From contig JACKPB010000005.1 of the NCBI GenBank assembly GCA_024233875.1, positions 327,501-351,810 on the forward strand: a stretch of DNA of 24,310 nt, written 5' to 3'. The translations under genes and the position numbers were made by a program. Shown here piece by piece: positions 15,234 to 23,978 of this stretch (positions are counted from its first letter, which is position 1; every line of letters starts with the position of its first letter). The notes beneath the pieces are model-generated. The model was not told the origin of the DNA. It saw nothing but the letters and a program-made list of their open reading frames with translations, and did no database searches. Origin of the DNA: Leptospiraceae bacterium. Its GTDB lineage: Bacteria > Spirochaetota > Leptospiria > Leptospirales > Leptospiraceae.

Positions 15234-15240
15234 CCTCCCT
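15234..15240 (-). promoter_or_regulatory. Strong ribosome binding site that fixes a TTG start
   Basis: AGGGAGG on the minus strand lies 5 nt before the TTG at 15228. There is no in-frame ATG that would keep the signal peptide, so this site is the main support that the 65-residue lipoprotein gene is real. Confidence 0.75.
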
Positions 15241-15341
15241 TTCCTCCTATAGAGGAACCTGAATCTTTAGAAATTTTAAAAATTTTTATAGTAAAAGAAG
15301 TGAAAATTTTCCATGAAGTCAATAGAAATCCATAATTTACT

Positions 15342-15563
15342 TTTGGTGTACTTTTAGTTTTTTAGTGTACTAATATTCGATTGTTATTTCTAATTATAAT
15401 TAGATTAATTAAAATCGATTGATCATCCACCTTAATTTTCTTGAAAAATTTAGATATATTATCAAATATTCCTGTCAACTAGAAATTTGATTAGAAAGAA
15501 GAAACAAATGAATTAGAAATCTTCTGGACAGAGTTTTATTTGGTGTATCAATAGTACACCAAA
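15342..15563. repeat. 11-bp inverted repeat pair bounding 222 bp
   Basis: TTTGGTGTACT at 15342-15352 is the exact reverse complement of AGTACACCAAA at 15553-15563. The enclosed DNA is AT-rich and non-coding. The pair could be the ends of a small non-autonomous mobile element, or two copies of one regulator's operator. No clear target-site duplication was seen beyond a possible TAC. Confidence 0.55.
15539..15563. promoter_or_regulatory. Perfect 9-bp hairpin / operator-like palindrome
   Basis: TTTGGTGTA (15539-15547), a 7-nt spacer, and TACACCAAA (15555-15563) form a perfect inverted repeat. A half site of the same sequence recurs at 15342-15350. No T-tract follows on either strand, so an operator is more likely than a terminator. 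Confidence 0.45.
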
Positions 15564-15654
15564 TACAGGATCAGAAACAGATAAATTTGATCAAAACATA
15601 TTGAACAAATTATTTATTTTACTCACATTATGCAATGAAGCGAAATGTGAGGTT

Positions 15655-15701
15655 GCAGGGAGCCTGCCGGCAGCTTGGGCTATCGCCCATACCCAACTTT
15701 T
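15655..15701 (+). other. GC-rich structured block ending in a T-tract
   Basis: Three elements lie in tandem. They are a hairpin with stem GCAGG/CCTGC (15655-15659 and 15663-15667), an overlapping 10-bp palindrome CTGCCGGCAG (15664-15673), and a hairpin TGGGC-TATC-GCCCA (15676-15689). ACCCAAC and five T residues follow (to about 15702). A TTGGG/CCCAA alternative stem (15674-15679 with 15692-15696) would place the T-tract directly after a stem, as in an intrinsic terminator. The base composition contrasts sharply with the surrounding AT-rich DNA. It may be the 3' end of a small RNA, a terminator, or a fragment of a dispersed repeat. Confidence 0.5.
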
Positions 15702-15822
15702 TATTGATTTATTAGAAAAAAGATGATTTTGATTTTAAACTAAAAAAAATTTGAAAAATAAAATACTGTATAAGATGAGTTATATAAATTTATAAGATAA
15801 AATCTAACGTCAGGGTTCCTAT

Positions 15823-17106
15823 ATGTACATGAAAAATTCAAGACAACTCTATTCATTTTATGCGGAACCTTTATTTCAATTTTGGAAATTAGGAAAAAAC
15901 AAAAGAAAACTTGAAGAGCTCTATGCATTGTTGGGAAGACTGTACTATAAAAAAGATTCGGAAGAATCCCGCTCCTCTTCTACGGTAAAAAACTATTTTA
16001 TCCGACAAAACAAACACATTTTACCGGCAGAATATCTACCCGGGGTCTCCTGTCTTCTTTTGGAGACTGATTTCTATAGAATCTTTTTGGATGTTTTTCT
16101 CCCGCATAGATATGAATCCCTTCCGGAATACAATAATCTATTTCTGAAACTGAGCAATTTTCATAATTTAAGTGAATTGAAGAATGAAACTTTTTGGTCG
16201 AGATGGATTGATATGATGAAACTACAAGGTTCTTCCCCAAATCATGAGAACCTGATGAAATGGAATCAATTTTTCGATTTCCACTCCCAAACCTCCAACC
16301 GCAAGCATTTTTTAAGGGAGTTAAGGATCATAAAAAACTCTTACAGCAATCAATTGTACAAATTTCTAAATGTCCGTGAGGCAATTCTACAAAATTTTTT
16401 CTCCATCTCACTAAGTATCTATTACAGTTCCTTTTTAAAAAATGTTTATCATTCAAATTACAAACTCAATCATATTGATCTGAATAGAGAAGAATTTACA
16501 CTTCGATGGAAGAAAGCCCAGAATATCGGAATAGAGTCCACAAAAGCACTTTCAGAGTCTCTTCGAGCCTTCTCCGACGAAAACCTCTACTTCAAAGAAG
16601 AATTCCAAATTTTAGGTATTCTCCTGGAAGGAAACAGTATGCTGGGTAGTCAATTCCTACCATTTGCTGATCTTGACTTCAAAGAACGAAATAAATTGAT
16701 TCAAAATGGTGAAATCTTTGCTCAAAACCTTCAACCCGGTTTGGAATCCTCTTTCCACTATCATATTCATTATAAATACTATAGGTTTTTGCATGAATTC
16801 AGAGTCCTCGGGCACCTCAGGATTCAGAAATATTCAGTGAAAGCATATGATTTGACACAGAAACTCATTGAAGACCTAAATCATTTAGAAGAAATTTGCA
16901 ACGGTGGTTATTTGAAGCTTCTTATTAAAGTTCAGAGATTTAAAAAACTCATTCACAACATTCAATTGGATATAAAAATTTTTTCATTGATGGACAAAGG
17001 AAATTACTCCTTCCGGGAGGACCCAAAACTCTACAGCGATTTAAATGAAATTCACTATTGCTTTCCGAACTCAAGCAATGAAAATCCCTTTAGATTTTTA
17101 GAGTAG
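15823..17106 (+). CDS. Hypothetical protein, 427 residues
   Basis: Not recognised. The protein is soluble (no signal peptide or membrane helix), rich in Phe, Tyr, Leu, Lys and Asn, and looks all-helical throughout, for example FLRELRIIKNSYSNQLYKFL and LTQKLIEDLNHLEEICNGGY. It has a His/Tyr-rich stretch near residues 313-322 (FHYHIHYKYY) but no catalytic motif I can name. The ATG at 15823 has AGGG 7 nt upstream; a second in-frame ATG lies at 15829. The gene stands alone on the plus strand, convergent with the MFS gene (81-nt gap, no clear terminator). Helical-repeat scaffold or a lineage-specific protein is the best that can be said. Confidence 0.75.
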   Translation: MYMKNSRQLYSFYAEPLFQFWKLGKNKRKLEELYALLGRLYYKKDSEESRSSSTVKNYFIRQNKHILPAEYLPGVSCLLLETDFYRIFLDVFLPHRYESLPEYNNLFLKLSNFHNLSELKNETFWSRWIDMMKLQGSSPNHENLMKWNQFFDFHSQTSNRKHFLRELRIIKNSYSNQLYKFLNVREAILQNFFSISLSIYYSSFLKNVYHSNYKLNHIDLNREEFTLRWKKAQNIGIESTKALSESLRAFSDENLYFKEEFQILGILLEGNSMLGSQFLPFADLDFKERNKLIQNGEIFAQNLQPGLESSFHYHIHYKYYRFLHEFRVLGHLRIQKYSVKAYDLTQKLIEDLNHLEEICNGGYLKLLIKVQRFKKLIHNIQLDIKIFSLMDKGNYSFREDPKLYSDLNEIHYCFPNSSNENPFRFLE

Positions 17107-17187
17107 AACCTCTTTCATTCGATTGACTTCATCATAGGCTTTCCTTTTCCTTCTCAATCCTTTGAGTGAAATGAATATTTTTTCCTT

Positions 17188-18438
17188 CTACTCTTCATCC
17201 CTAGTTTCCAGATCCAATTCTCTGATCTCCTTAGAAGAAAAATATGTGATCAAAACAGTCAGTAAGGTCATACTACCTCCGAAAACCACAGCGGAGACAG
17301 TTCCGAAGAGTTTTGCTGTCACACCACTTTCAAAAGCACCCAATTCATTCGAAGAACCCACAAAGATGGTATTGACCGAGGCCACACGACCCCGCATGGA
17401 ATCAGGAGTTTTGAGTTGAAGAATCGTTTGTCTTACAATTACGGAGACTCCATCGGTAACACCGCTGAAGAAGAGAGCCAGTAACGAAATCCAAAATACT
17501 TCTGAAATTCCGAAGACTATGATACAGAGACCGAATCCGAAGACAGCCACCAAAAGTTTGATACCTGCTCTTCTGGTGATATTGAAATGGACAGAAGTTA
17601 GAAGAATGAAAAGAGCACCTACAGCAGGAGCTGATCTCAAAATCCCAAAACCTTCCGAACCTACCTTCAGAATATCATTTGCATAGATGGGCAAAAGAGC
17701 AGTAGCTCCTCCGAAGAGAACCGCAACCATATCTAAGGTAAGTGCTCCCAGGATGGTTTTGGTATTCCAAACAAATAAGAGTCCTTCCCTGAGAGAAGAA
17801 AAGACACCGAGATCATTGCCCTGATTCAAAATAGGTTTTTCGGAAATTTTCTGTAGTACAATCAATGCTACCATTCCGAAACCAAAGACAAGCAATAAGG
17901 AATAGTTTACTCCAATCCCGGAAATGAGAAGGCCACCGAGAGAAGGACCGAGGACAGTGGCCACCTGCCAGACCGAACTACTCCAGGTGGAAGCATTGGC
18001 ATATTCATTTCTGGGGACAACTAAGGATAAGAGAGAAAATATGGATGGTCCTATGAAAGACCGTACTACGCCCCCAAAAAATACAAGGGAGTAAATACCG
18101 TAAAGAGAGTATTCCTTAGGAAAGTAGGAAAGAAAAGAGGAATGGGTAAGCAAGAACATTCCTAAGGAAATGAAAAGAAAACCCAGAATGCATTTTTTCA
18201 GGAGGGACGTTTTTTCGGATCGATCGGATATATGGCCCGCAAAGAGAGAAATCGAAATGGCCGGAATGATTTCCATCAAACCGATCAAACCGAGAGAGAG
18301 GGGATCCCCGGTCAAAAGATACACCTGCCACTCCAGTATCACAAATTGCATATTCCAGGCCAGAACCAAAAACAATCTCATTGCCAGAAAAGAAACAAAT
18401 TCACGATACTTTAATGAGGAATAAGGGTCTTTCTTCAA
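17188..18438 (-). CDS. MFS transporter, probable exporter
   Basis: A 416-residue protein with about 12 membrane segments, the normal length for a major facilitator. Residues 68-80 (GHISDRSEKTSLL) match the conserved loop 2-3 motif of MFS proteins. The N-terminal part LEWQVYLLTGDPLSLGLIGL and the central VLGPSLGGLLISGIG are like the EntS/MFS_3 group of proton-driven exporters. The substrate cannot be read from sequence. The start is TTG at 18438; using the next Met (residue 20) would cut into the first helix. It is a single gene, convergent with the 427-residue gene and divergent from the kinase/GGDEF gene across 536 bp. Confidence 0.92.
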   Translation of the reverse strand: MKKDPYSSLKYREFVSFLAMRLFLVLAWNMQFVILEWQVYLLTGDPLSLGLIGLMEIIPAISISLFAGHISDRSEKTSLLKKCILGFLFISLGMFLLTHSSFLSYFPKEYSLYGIYSLVFFGGVVRSFIGPSIFSLLSLVVPRNEYANASTWSSSVWQVATVLGPSLGGLLISGIGVNYSLLLVFGFGMVALIVLQKISEKPILNQGNDLGVFSSLREGLLFVWNTKTILGALTLDMVAVLFGGATALLPIYANDILKVGSEGFGILRSAPAVGALFILLTSVHFNITRRAGIKLLVAVFGFGLCIIVFGISEVFWISLLALFFSGVTDGVSVIVRQTILQLKTPDSMRGRVASVNTIFVGSSNELGAFESGVTAKLFGTVSAVVFGGSMTLLTVLITYFSSKEIRELDLETRDEE

Positions 18439-18445
18439 TGTTTTA

Positions 18446-18449
18446 ACCT
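18446..18449 (-). promoter_or_regulatory. Ribosome binding site supporting a TTG start
   Basis: AGGT on the minus strand lies 7 nt before the TTG at 18438 of the MFS gene. No ATG upstream of the first membrane helix exists in this frame. Confidence 0.5.
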
Positions 18450-18897
18450 GATTGAATAAGTACTGAATTTTCCCATCCCTAAGAAAAGTTTCTGAATACC
18501 TTGCATTTGAATTTTATTCTCTCCACATTTGGATGTCTCTGTAATTTTTGATTTGCTATTGAGAAATTCACTCATGATCTCAGGATTCCCCATTTTGTTC
18601 TGAAGTCGATTTTGAGTCCATCTTACCGTTCCAATTTCATTGAAATTTGATTCTGAATTTCAGCAATGAGAATACTTCCGAAAATTCACTCCAAATCTTC
18701 TTGTGGTTCCTCTGATCCCTATCTGATTTTTCTGAAAACTGACTTCCTGAAAACTGAATATTTGATTCAGACTCACAAAACGAACCTATTTTTAGAGAAA
18801 AATACCTCAAATCCAAGGATTCGTTCGGAAAGGAATCAATTCTTTAGAAAGATTTCGACTCACCCCGTACCCGTACGAAGACGTTTTTTTCATTCTA

Positions 18898-18906
18898 TGC
18901 TATACT
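18898..18906 (+). promoter_or_regulatory. Possible extended -10 promoter element for the kinase/GGDEF gene
   Basis: TGCTATACT has the TGn extension and a five-of-six match to TATAAT. No good -35 box lies 16-18 nt upstream, which is tolerated by extended -10 promoters. It would give a leader of about 60 nt before the ATG at 18975. Confidence 0.35.
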
Positions 18907-18974
18907 GGTACATACGAAATGAATCCAGGAAATGAACTTCCAATACCCTCCTCTTTTCGAACTAAGGCTAAACT

Positions 18975-21900
18975 ATGAATGATATTTTAGAGTATGAAAT
19001 CAAGAATCTTGTCTATGAAAGTTCCAATTCTTTGATCTACAGGGCAATCCACAAGCAAACCCGCAAACCATTTGTCCTCAAACGATTGAGGGAGGACTAT
19101 CCTTCTCCGGGTCAAATTAAAAAATTAGAAAATGAATTCAAAATTGCTAAGTCTTTGAATCATCCAAATATTATTCAGGTTCAGAGTTTAGAGAAATGGA
19201 ATCATACTTATGTTTTAGTTATGGAAGACATAGGAGCTGAATCATTTACAGACCTCATACCCCAAAAAAACCTGAGTATTGATAGTTTTTTAAAACTCTC
19301 TATCTCTATTGTAGAATCTCTGATTCATCTTCATTCAAAGAACATCATACATAAGGATGTGAATCCTTCCAATATAATTTGGAATCCCGACACCAATCAG
19401 ATCAAACTAATAGATTTCGGTTTATCTTCTTACATCCAACAGAATTTGGATTCTACCTCAATGGATCATCTGGAAGGAACTCTGGCCTACATTTCTCCCG
19501 AACAAACAGGGAGGATCAGTAGAGGATTGGATCACCGAACAGATCTGTACTCTCTGGGTGCTACTTTTTATTTTCTGCTAACGGGAGTTCAACCTTTTGT
19601 ATGCAATGACTCTTTGGAATATGTCCACAGTCATTTGGCCCTGACTCCCCTCTCACCCAACGAAATCAATAATGCGATTCCAACCACCCTTTCCGGAATT
19701 TTGATGAAACTAATGGAAAAGGATGCAGACAGACGATACAAAAGTGCCCTGGGTTTAAAAAAGGATCTGGAAAGGTCCTTAGGGGAATGGGAAGCCTGTT
19801 CTTCTATCTCCGAGTTCCCTCCCGGTTTGGAGGATGTATCACATATCTTTCGTCTTCCCGACAAATTGTACGGACGGGAAGAAGACCTCCTGGATCTGGA
19901 AAATTGTCTGCATAGTGTTTTGGAAGGTAATAAAGAATTTGTTTTGATCCATGGTATTTCGGGAATTGGAAAATCAGCTTTGATCAGAGAGTTCAAAAGA
20001 AAATCTTCCATTAGCCATCCCTACTTTATCTCCGGAAAATTCGATCAATTCAAGAGAAACATTCCTTATGACTCCATTCTTCAGGCCTTTAGGGAACTCA
20101 TTCAGCAAATTCTTTCAGAAACAGATGAAAGAATTTCGAAATGGAAATCCCTCCTGGATTTGGCTCTGGGTGAGAATGCTCAATTGATCATAGATGTAAT
20201 ACCGGAATTAGAACTCATTATTGGAAAAAAGAATGAGGTAGATACTCTCGGTTTCATTGAAGCCCAAAATCGATTCAATTTAGTATTCATTAACTTCATA
20301 AAAGTACTTTCTTCAGAGGAAAACCCCTTAGTAATATTTTTGGATGATTTGCAATGGGCGGATCTTTCTTCCTTAAATATCCTGCAGATGCTTTTTTCGG
20401 GACAATCAAATCTATCCATACTTATTCTCGGAACGTATCGGGACAATGAGGTTTCTCCGTCTCATCCACTACAAATCACACTTGATGATATTAGAAATTC
20501 CGGATTTATTATCCGGTCCATCAAACTAAAATCCTTAGATCCCGATCAAATCAATACTTTGATATCCGACTCCCTACAGATTTCATCCGATAAAACCACT
20601 TCACTTTCAGAACTCTGCTTTCAAAAAACTCATGGGAATCCATTTTTTGTTGTACAATTGATAAAAACACTAATCGATACAAATTTCATTTATTTTTCTC
20701 AATCAGAGATGGATTGGAAGTGGGAAATTGAGAAGATTCAATCCATTGGTATCACAAAGAATGTTGTGGATCTAATGATTTCCAAATTCAATGATTTGCC
20801 CTTAGCCACTCAGAAATACCTAAAGATTGCTTCCTGTATTGGAAATTCTTTTGAACCGCTTGTGATTTCATTTGTTGAAGAGGTTCAACAGTCAGATATC
20901 ATAGAAAACCTAAAAATAGCAGGAATGGAGGGTATGATCTCTTTGGATAGAGGATACAAATTCCAACACGATAGAATTCAACAGACCGCTTATAGTCTGA
21001 TTGATGAATCCGAAAGAGAAAACATACATTTCAAAATCGGACAAACTTATATAAGACACAATCAAATCTTTAGCGGGGATACTTTTCTTTTTGACATTGT
21101 ATTTCACCTGAATAAGGGGAAGGCATATTTCAAAAATTCTGAAGAATTACTCGAACTAGCCGGTCTGAATTTATCCGCCGCGAGGAAAGCTAAAGACTCT
21201 GCTGCTTATCTCTCAGCCTATGAATTCTGTAAGTCAGGGATTTCTATTCTTGGTAATAATCATTGGAATTCTCATTATGAACTCTGTTTGTCTCTATTTA
21301 CGATTGCCTGTGAATCTTCATTCCTCAGCGGTCATTTCAGGGAAATGGATTTTTATTCAGATACAATTCTCTCCAGAGCTACTTCTATCCTTGATACGGT
21401 AAATGTTTATGATTTTAAGATGCAAGCTTTCGAATCCACTCACAGACTCCCCCAAACCATAGAGACCGGAATTCAGATTCTGAAAAAATTGGACATTCAC
21501 TTTCCCAAAAAACCAAAACCGTATCACACGATTGCTTCTATCCTTTATACTCTTTTTCTATTAAGAAAATACAGTACCGATGATATCTTAAACTTTCCTG
21601 AAATCAAAAGCAGGAAAGCAGGAAAAGCTATGAAAATACTCTTGAGGATGGTTCAGGCAAGCTTCCGGTCGGATCCGAAACTATTTCCCCTGATCCTTTT
21701 GAAGATGGTTAGGAGTACAGTTCAATATGGTAATGTTCACGGCTCTTCTTTTGCCTATGTTGGTCTGGGTTTGATACTATGCAGAATAGGAAAGTACGAT
21801 AAGGGCTATGAATACGGAAAATTAGCTATCAAACTATTGAATTCAATGAATGATAAAAAATACTTTGCATCTACATATTTGGGATTCAATGCATTCATCA

Positions 21901-23978
21901 GATATTGGAAAGAACCCTTAAGTGCTACAATAGAAGATTTAAGAAGCGGTTACGTTCGGGGGCTCGAAGTTGGAGATTATGAATACGGATGTCTCTGCCT
22001 GGCTCTGGAAGTCATTCATAGATTCTTTAATTCTGAGAATCTGGATGATTTGAAATTGAAGTTTCAGGCTTCCCTATCTACCCTGAACAATCTAAAAGAA
22101 TTGACAGTCCTGAGAACCGTAAGCATGCTTTCTGAACTTGTAGACTTATTGAATCGATCTGATGAAAATTCGGGAATCGAGGGAAGTATTTTCGATGAAT
22201 CCATTCACCCTTTTCATGAAGAGGACAGTGATAGAACATACAAATTTGTCCACTACTCTTACCCTTCTTTTTATTTTCTAATTCTTTCAGATTACAAAAA
22301 AGCTTTGAGTTACTCTCAAGAAGCAGGTAAGTACTACGAATCGGCAAGAGGTTTTATCAGAGGCCCTCTTTTCATTTTTCATGATACACTTCTGAAACTC
22401 TGTGTGTATAACTCGGCTTCTGAAAAAGAAAAGAAAGAACTTCTAAGATCAATTCACTCTCAGATGAAAATGATGGAATCCTATTCACAAGTTTGTCCTG
22501 AGAATTTTCTGAACAAATTCTATCTCTTAAAAGCTGAGTACAATAGAATCCAAAAAAAATATGATCATGCCTGGGCGGACTATGAGAATGCAATTCGGTG
22601 TTCCTTTGAAAATAATTATTTGAATGAAGAAGCCATTTCGAGAGAATTTTTTGGAAGATTCTATTTGGAAACCGGTAATACAGAACTGGCAGAGATCTAT
22701 TTACACAAATCGTATGAATGCTACAAACAATGGGGAGCGGAAGCCAAATTGAGGCAGATGGAAAAAACATATCCCGGGTATTTTAAAAGATCCAATCGGA
22801 ATGAAAGTACTTCAATCTCAATAAGCAATTCCATTTCCATTACTAAATCGATCAATGATCTAGATTTGCAAACAATTCTGAAGTCTACTCAGGCCATTTC
22901 GGGAGAAATGAATTTTGAAAACCTACTAAAAAAAATCATGACGATTCTCATTGAAAATGCGGGTGCTCAGAAAGGAATCCTTTTGGTTAAAGAATCAGAG
23001 TGGATGGTAGAGATAGAGAGTGATATAATAGAAAAAAGATTTGAAATCAATCACAAAAAGCAATTAAATTCTGTAGATTCATCGAAAATCTTACCCGTAT
23101 CTATTGTTCAGTACGTGATTCGATCCGGAAAACATCTTCTTTTGGAGAATGCATCCTTCGATCAGAGATTTCAAAATGATACTTATGTCCTTAAAAACTC
23201 AATCAAATCAATCATCTGTGAACCCATCATTCACAAGGGGGAAATCACAGCAGTTATCTATTTGGAAAATAATTCCGCATCCTATACATTCCAGGAGAAT
23301 AGATTGGAATTACTAAATATTCTGAGTGCACAGATTTCTATTTCATTAGAAAACTCTAAATTGTATATGAATATGGAGGAAAAAGTTTATTACCGAACTA
23401 AAGAATTAGAAAAAAAGAATCATGAGTTAAAAGAACTTATGGATGCTTATAAAGACCTTGCATCAAAAGATTATCTCACAGGAGTATACAATAGACGTTC
23501 ATTTATAGAAATAGGAAATGATTTAATCGAACAATCTAAAATAAAAAACTTTCAAACCGGAATCTTAATGATGGATATTGATTTCTTTAAGAAAATCAAT
23601 GATAAGTTCGGACACAATGGCGGGGATAGAGTTCTCATCGATTTTACTTCACGACTTCAGGAAATTCTCCCGGAAAATTCCATTCTGGCTAGAATAGGTG
23701 GAGAGGAGTTTTGTATTCTGATTTCTGAAACAGATACAGACGAAGTTCTTATGTTCACTGAATCTATACATGCAAGTCTAATTCAGAGTCAGGTTCTCCA
23801 AGAGGAAGATCCGAACTTCAAATACACAGTAAGTATCGGATGCATTCTCAGCAATCCCGACAGAGAATCCCTCGACCAACTCATACAAAAAGCGGATGCG
23901 TCTCTCTATCTGGCGAAAGAGAGCGGTAGGAATTGTACCCGATTCTACAATCATTTTGAACAAAAATTTATAAATTAA
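18975..23978 (+). CDS. Multidomain signalling protein: Ser/Thr kinase, AAA ATPase, TPR-like, GAF, GGDEF
   Basis: A 1667-residue protein. Residues 10-270 are a protein kinase: Lys36 in VLKRL, catalytic loop HKDVNPSN (Asp128, Asn133), DFG at 147-149, SPE at 174-176. The glycine loop is degenerate (ESSNSLIYRA). Residues 297-560 are an AAA_16-type ATPase with Walker A GISGIGKS (327-334) and Walker B VIFLDDLQWAD (Asp457/458). About 690-1260 is helical, TPR-like. GAF spans about 1310-1458, a coiled coil about 1462-1492, and GGDEF 1495-1660. The last has DIDFFKKINDKFGHNGGD and an intact GGEEF (1575-1579), so diguanylate cyclase activity is expected. There is no RxxD inhibitory site upstream of GGEEF. 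No membrane segment is seen, so it should be cytoplasmic. AAGG lies 7 nt before the ATG. It is a single-gene unit. Confidence 0.93.
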   Translation: MNDILEYEIKNLVYESSNSLIYRAIHKQTRKPFVLKRLREDYPSPGQIKKLENEFKIAKSLNHPNIIQVQSLEKWNHTYVLVMEDIGAESFTDLIPQKNLSIDSFLKLSISIVESLIHLHSKNIIHKDVNPSNIIWNPDTNQIKLIDFGLSSYIQQNLDSTSMDHLEGTLAYISPEQTGRISRGLDHRTDLYSLGATFYFLLTGVQPFVCNDSLEYVHSHLALTPLSPNEINNAIPTTLSGILMKLMEKDADRRYKSALGLKKDLERSLGEWEACSSISEFPPGLEDVSHIFRLPDKLYGREEDLLDLENCLHSVLEGNKEFVLIHGISGIGKSALIREFKRKSSISHPYFISGKFDQFKRNIPYDSILQAFRELIQQILSETDERISKWKSLLDLALGENAQLIIDVIPELELIIGKKNEVDTLGFIEAQNRFNLVFINFIKVLSSEENPLVIFLDDLQWADLSSLNILQMLFSGQSNLSILILGTYRDNEVSPSHPLQITLDDIRNSGFIIRSIKLKSLDPDQINTLISDSLQISSDKTTSLSELCFQKTHGNPFFVVQLIKTLIDTNFIYFSQSEMDWKWEIEKIQSIGITKNVVDLMISKFNDLPLATQKYLKIASCIGNSFEPLVISFVEEVQQSDIIENLKIAGMEGMISLDRGYKFQHDRIQQTAYSLIDESERENIHFKIGQTYIRHNQIFSGDTFLFDIVFHLNKGKAYFKNSEELLELAGLNLSAARKAKDSAAYLSAYEFCKSGISILGNNHWNSHYELCLSLFTIACESSFLSGHFREMDFYSDTILSRATSILDTVNVYDFKMQAFESTHRLPQTIETGIQILKKLDIHFPKKPKPYHTIASILYTLFLLRKYSTDDILNFPEIKSRKAGKAMKILLRMVQASFRSDPKLFPLILLKMVRSTVQYGNVHGSSFAYVGLGLILCRIGKYDKGYEYGKLAIKLLNSMNDKKYFASTYLGFNAFIRYWKEPLSATIEDLRSGYVRGLEVGDYEYGCLCLALEVIHRFFNSENLDDLKLKFQASLSTLNNLKELTVLRTVSMLSELVDLLNRSDENSGIEGSIFDESIHPFHEEDSDRTYKFVHYSYPSFYFLILSDYKKALSYSQEAGKYYESARGFIRGPLFIFHDTLLKLCVYNSASEKEKKELLRSIHSQMKMMESYSQVCPENFLNKFYLLKAEYNRIQKKYDHAWADYENAIRCSFENNYLNEEAISREFFGRFYLETGNTELAEIYLHKSYECYKQWGAEAKLRQMEKTYPGYFKRSNRNESTSISISNSISITKSINDLDLQTILKSTQAISGEMNFENLLKKIMTILIENAGAQKGILLVKESEWMVEIESDIIEKRFEINHKKQLNSVDSSKILPVSIVQYVIRSGKHLLLENASFDQRFQNDTYVLKNSIKSIICEPIIHKGEITAVIYLENNSASYTFQENRLELLNILSAQISISLENSKLYMNMEEKVYYRTKELEKKNHELKELMDAYKDLASKDYLTGVYNRRSFIEIGNDLIEQSKIKNFQTGILMMDIDFFKKINDKFGHNGGDRVLIDFTSRLQEILPENSILARIGGEEFCILISETDTDEVLMFTESIHASLIQSQVLQEEDPNFKYTVSIGCILSNPDRESLDQLIQKADASLYLAKESGRNCTRFYNHFEQKFIN

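Larger units (their letters stand above)
15229..15822. other. AT-rich intergenic region of 594 bp between divergent genes
   Basis: No open reading frame with a credible start was found on either strand. The region holds an AT-rich stretch, two copies of GTGTACT about 20 nt apart (15347 and 15366), a distant 11-bp inverted repeat pair, a 9-bp perfect hairpin, and a GC-rich structured block near 15655-15701. It separates the minus-strand lipoprotein gene from the plus-strand 427-residue gene, so promoters for both should lie here, but no convincing -35/-10 pair could be assigned. Confidence 0.6.
18439..18974. other. Intergenic region of 536 bp between divergent genes
   Basis: No credible gene was found. 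It contains a short perfect inverted repeat AATTTC-ATT-GAAATT near 18637-18651, a direct repeat of CTGAAAACTGA near 18732 and 18748, and a possible extended -10 element for the plus-strand gene at 18898. An 89-codon reading frame at 18666-18935 has no SD and no protein-like pattern. Confidence 0.55.

Noticed and set aside
18666..18935. 89-codon plus-strand frame upstream of the kinase gene
   Set aside because: No SD, low-complexity composition rich in basic and polar residues, and no recognisable motif; probably random.
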